Shown here piece after piece: positions 4,737-6,065 of a stretch of 6,065 nucleotides of DNA. Every line of letters begins with the position of its first letter. The first letter of the stretch is position 1. Made by a program: the position numbers and the translations under genes. Location: the NCBI GenBank assembly GCA_030630395.1, contig DAOVNE010000095.1:1-6065 (forward strand). Reading direction: 5' to 3'. The notes under the pieces were generated by a model. The model was not told where the DNA came from. It saw only the letters and a list, made by a program, of their open reading frames with translations, and did not search any database. This stretch comes from Candidatus Eiseniibacteriota bacterium (GTDB lineage: Bacteria; Joyebacterota; Joyebacteria; Joyebacterales; Joyebacteraceae).

Positions 4737-6065
4737 TCAGTCGAGGACTTCTCTGATTGTACCGAGGAGATCGACCAGAGAGTAGGGCTTCTGAAGGAAA
4801 CGAAGCCCCTTGTCGTTGATGGTCGTCCATTGGGATTTTTCGTCGGTATAGCCACTGCTCAGGAGAATACGAAGTTCCGGGTCGAGAGAAAGGAGTTCCT
4901 CGACAAGCTGGACGCCGCTCTTCCCGGGAAGCACAACATCGCTGAACACAGCGTCGAACTTCCCGCTCTCCTGCTTGTAGAGTTCGAGACCTTCCTCAGC
5001 ACTTCCGACATCGAACACGTTGTATCCCCTGTCACGCAGGACCTTGCACGCAAAGTCCCTCACCACATCCTCATCCTCCACAATGAGAATACGCTCGCTG
5101 TGCCCGGAGAGGTCCTGCTTGATCGGTGCGTGCTCCTCCTGCGTCTCGCTTTCACACTCCGCGATCGGCAGATAAACACGGAACACGGCACCCTCCCCCG
5201 GCTCACTGTCCACCTCAATCCAGCCCTTGTGCTGCTTGACGTTCCCGTAAACAACCGACAGGCCAAGGCCCGTGCCCCGCCCCTTCTCCTTGGTCGTGAA
5301 GAACGGCTCGAATATGTGATCGAGCGTTGCCTTGTTCATACCGGCGCCTGTGTCCCGCACCGACAGACACACGAACTCGCCCTCCCTCGCATTCGGACTC
5401 GTGCTGGCCGTCTCTTGGTCAATGACGACATTGCGTGTCTCAATGGTAACGACTCCACCAGGAGACATCGCGTCGCGTGCATTGACGACCAGATTCAGCA
5501 TCACCTGCTCCAGAAGCGAGGGGTCGGCGTTGATGATCTGCAATTCCTCCTCGAGCTCCGTGACGAGCACAATGTCCTCGCCGATCACGTGCTTCAGCAT
5601 CCCATGCATGCTCGAAACGCGATCGTTGAGTTGAAATGCCTGGAGCTGAACCGGCTGCTTCCGGCTGAAAGCCAGGAGCTGGTGTGTGAGTCCGGCTGCT
5701 CGCTCTGCCGCTTCCTCGACCTGCTTCAGAAAAGCTCGGTTGGGGTCGTCCGGCTCGAGTCTGTGCAGTATGAGCTGCGTGTATCCGGAGATGGCCGTCA
5801 GCAGGTTGTTGAAATCGTGTGCGATTCCTCCAGCCAGCCGCCCGATGGCATCCATCTTCTGGGACTGTCGTAGCTCTTCCTCCTTGTCGAGCAGTTCCTG
5901 CTCCACGCGAATACGATCTGTGATGTCGATCGCGAGACTGACAACACCTGCCGTCTCTCCATCGCGATCCAGATACGGGATCTTGTCGGTCATCAGCCAG
6001 CCTTCACCGGAAGCCGACTTGAACGGCTCCACGATCGCGAGCTTGGGCTGCCCCGTCTTGATGAC
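4737..6065 (-). CDS. Hybrid sensor histidine kinase PAS-HisKA-HATPase-receiver (5' end outside window)
   Basis: The coding frame stays open to the right edge, so the start codon and N-terminal sensor part are missing; 442 residues are visible. Numbered from the first visible residue: the end of a PAS/PAC domain (1-52, EPFKSASGEGWLMTDKIPYL and VVSLAIDITD), a short coiled linker, HisKA with phospho-acceptor His83 in GGIAHDFNNLL, and the HATPase domain with N box NLVVNARDAM (191-200), G1 RDTGAGMN, F box FEPFFTTKEKGRGTGLGLSVV (252-272). A receiver domain follows (about 325-442) with the acidic pocket VEDED, phospho-acceptor Asp376 in FSDVVLPGKSG, LLSSGYT and Lys426 in LQKPYS. All catalytic residues are present, so kinase and receiver should both work. 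No transmembrane segment is visible in this part. The signal sensed is unknown. There is no response regulator with an output domain beside it, so phosphate must pass to a partner coded elsewhere. An internal GTG at 6032 is not a real start because homologous PAS sequence continues upstream of it. Confidence 0.95.
   Translation of the reverse strand, partial: VIKTGQPKLAIVEPFKSASGEGWLMTDKIPYLDRDGETAGVVSLAIDITDRIRVEQELLDKEEELRQSQKMDAIGRLAGGIAHDFNNLLTAISGYTQLILHRLEPDDPNRAFLKQVEEAAERAAGLTHQLLAFSRKQPVQLQAFQLNDRVSSMHGMLKHVIGEDIVLVTELEEELQIINADPSLLEQVMLNLVVNARDAMSPGGVVTIETRNVVIDQETASTSPNAREGEFVCLSVRDTGAGMNKATLDHIFEPFFTTKEKGRGTGLGLSVVYGNVKQHKGWIEVDSEPGEGAVFRVYLPIAECESETQEEHAPIKQDLSGHSERILIVEDEDVVRDFACKVLRDRGYNVFDVGSAEEGLELYKQESGKFDAVFSDVVLPGKSGVQLVEELLSLDPELRILLSSGYTDEKSQWTTINDKGLRFLQKPYSLVDLLGTIREVLD

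Noticed and set aside
4638..5873. Plus-strand open frame of 411 codons antisense to the kinase
   Set aside because: It lies opposite a kinase with every catalytic motif intact, has no ribosome site at its GTG, and its translation resembles no protein family. Long antisense frames are expected in GC-rich genes.

Overview
The window looks like chromosomal DNA from a GC-rich free-living bacterium. The best hint of lineage is the secreted protein at 597-2195. It combines aspartate-rich DxDxDG calcium-loop motifs with a C-terminal FlgD-like/type IX-style sorting domain, a pairing frequent in the FCB superphylum and in uncultured phyla such as Eisenbacteria, Latescibacteria, Krumholzibacteria and WOR-3. 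This placement is inference from protein style; there is no rRNA or other phylogenetic marker here.

Layout. At the left edge (1-277, minus) is the beginning of a transketolase, cut by the window border. A roughly 320 bp divergent spacer follows and holds a good candidate promoter for the next gene. That gene (597-2195, plus) encodes an exported multidomain protein of unknown function. A strong GC-rich hairpin at 2263-2293 separates it from the convergent minus-strand genes and probably terminates transcription from both sides.

From the right border leftwards, everything is on the minus strand. First is a hybrid sensor histidine kinase (PAS, HisKA, HATPase, receiver; its N-terminus lies outside the window). 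Next come a HycI-type [NiFe]-hydrogenase maturation protease, a LEA14/WHy-domain lipoprotein and the ribosome-associated GTPase HflX. The protease and lipoprotein genes are 4 nt apart and the lipoprotein's Shine-Dalgarno sequence lies inside the last codons of the protease, so these two are very likely translationally coupled. HflX follows about 35-50 nt later. A candidate promoter and two small dyads sit between the kinase and the protease.

How the genes relate: transketolase belongs to carbon metabolism, the kinase to signalling, the protease to hydrogenase assembly and HflX to ribosome rescue under stress. They do not form an obvious single pathway. No hydrogenase structural gene, response-regulator output gene, mobile element, CRISPR array, tRNA or rRNA is visible. 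I do not see convincing evidence of a new biological system. The points most worth a second look are the uncharacterised exported protein, a possible AUA start codon for hflX, and a hydrogenase maturation protease in a stress-type operon without a hydrogenase beside it.
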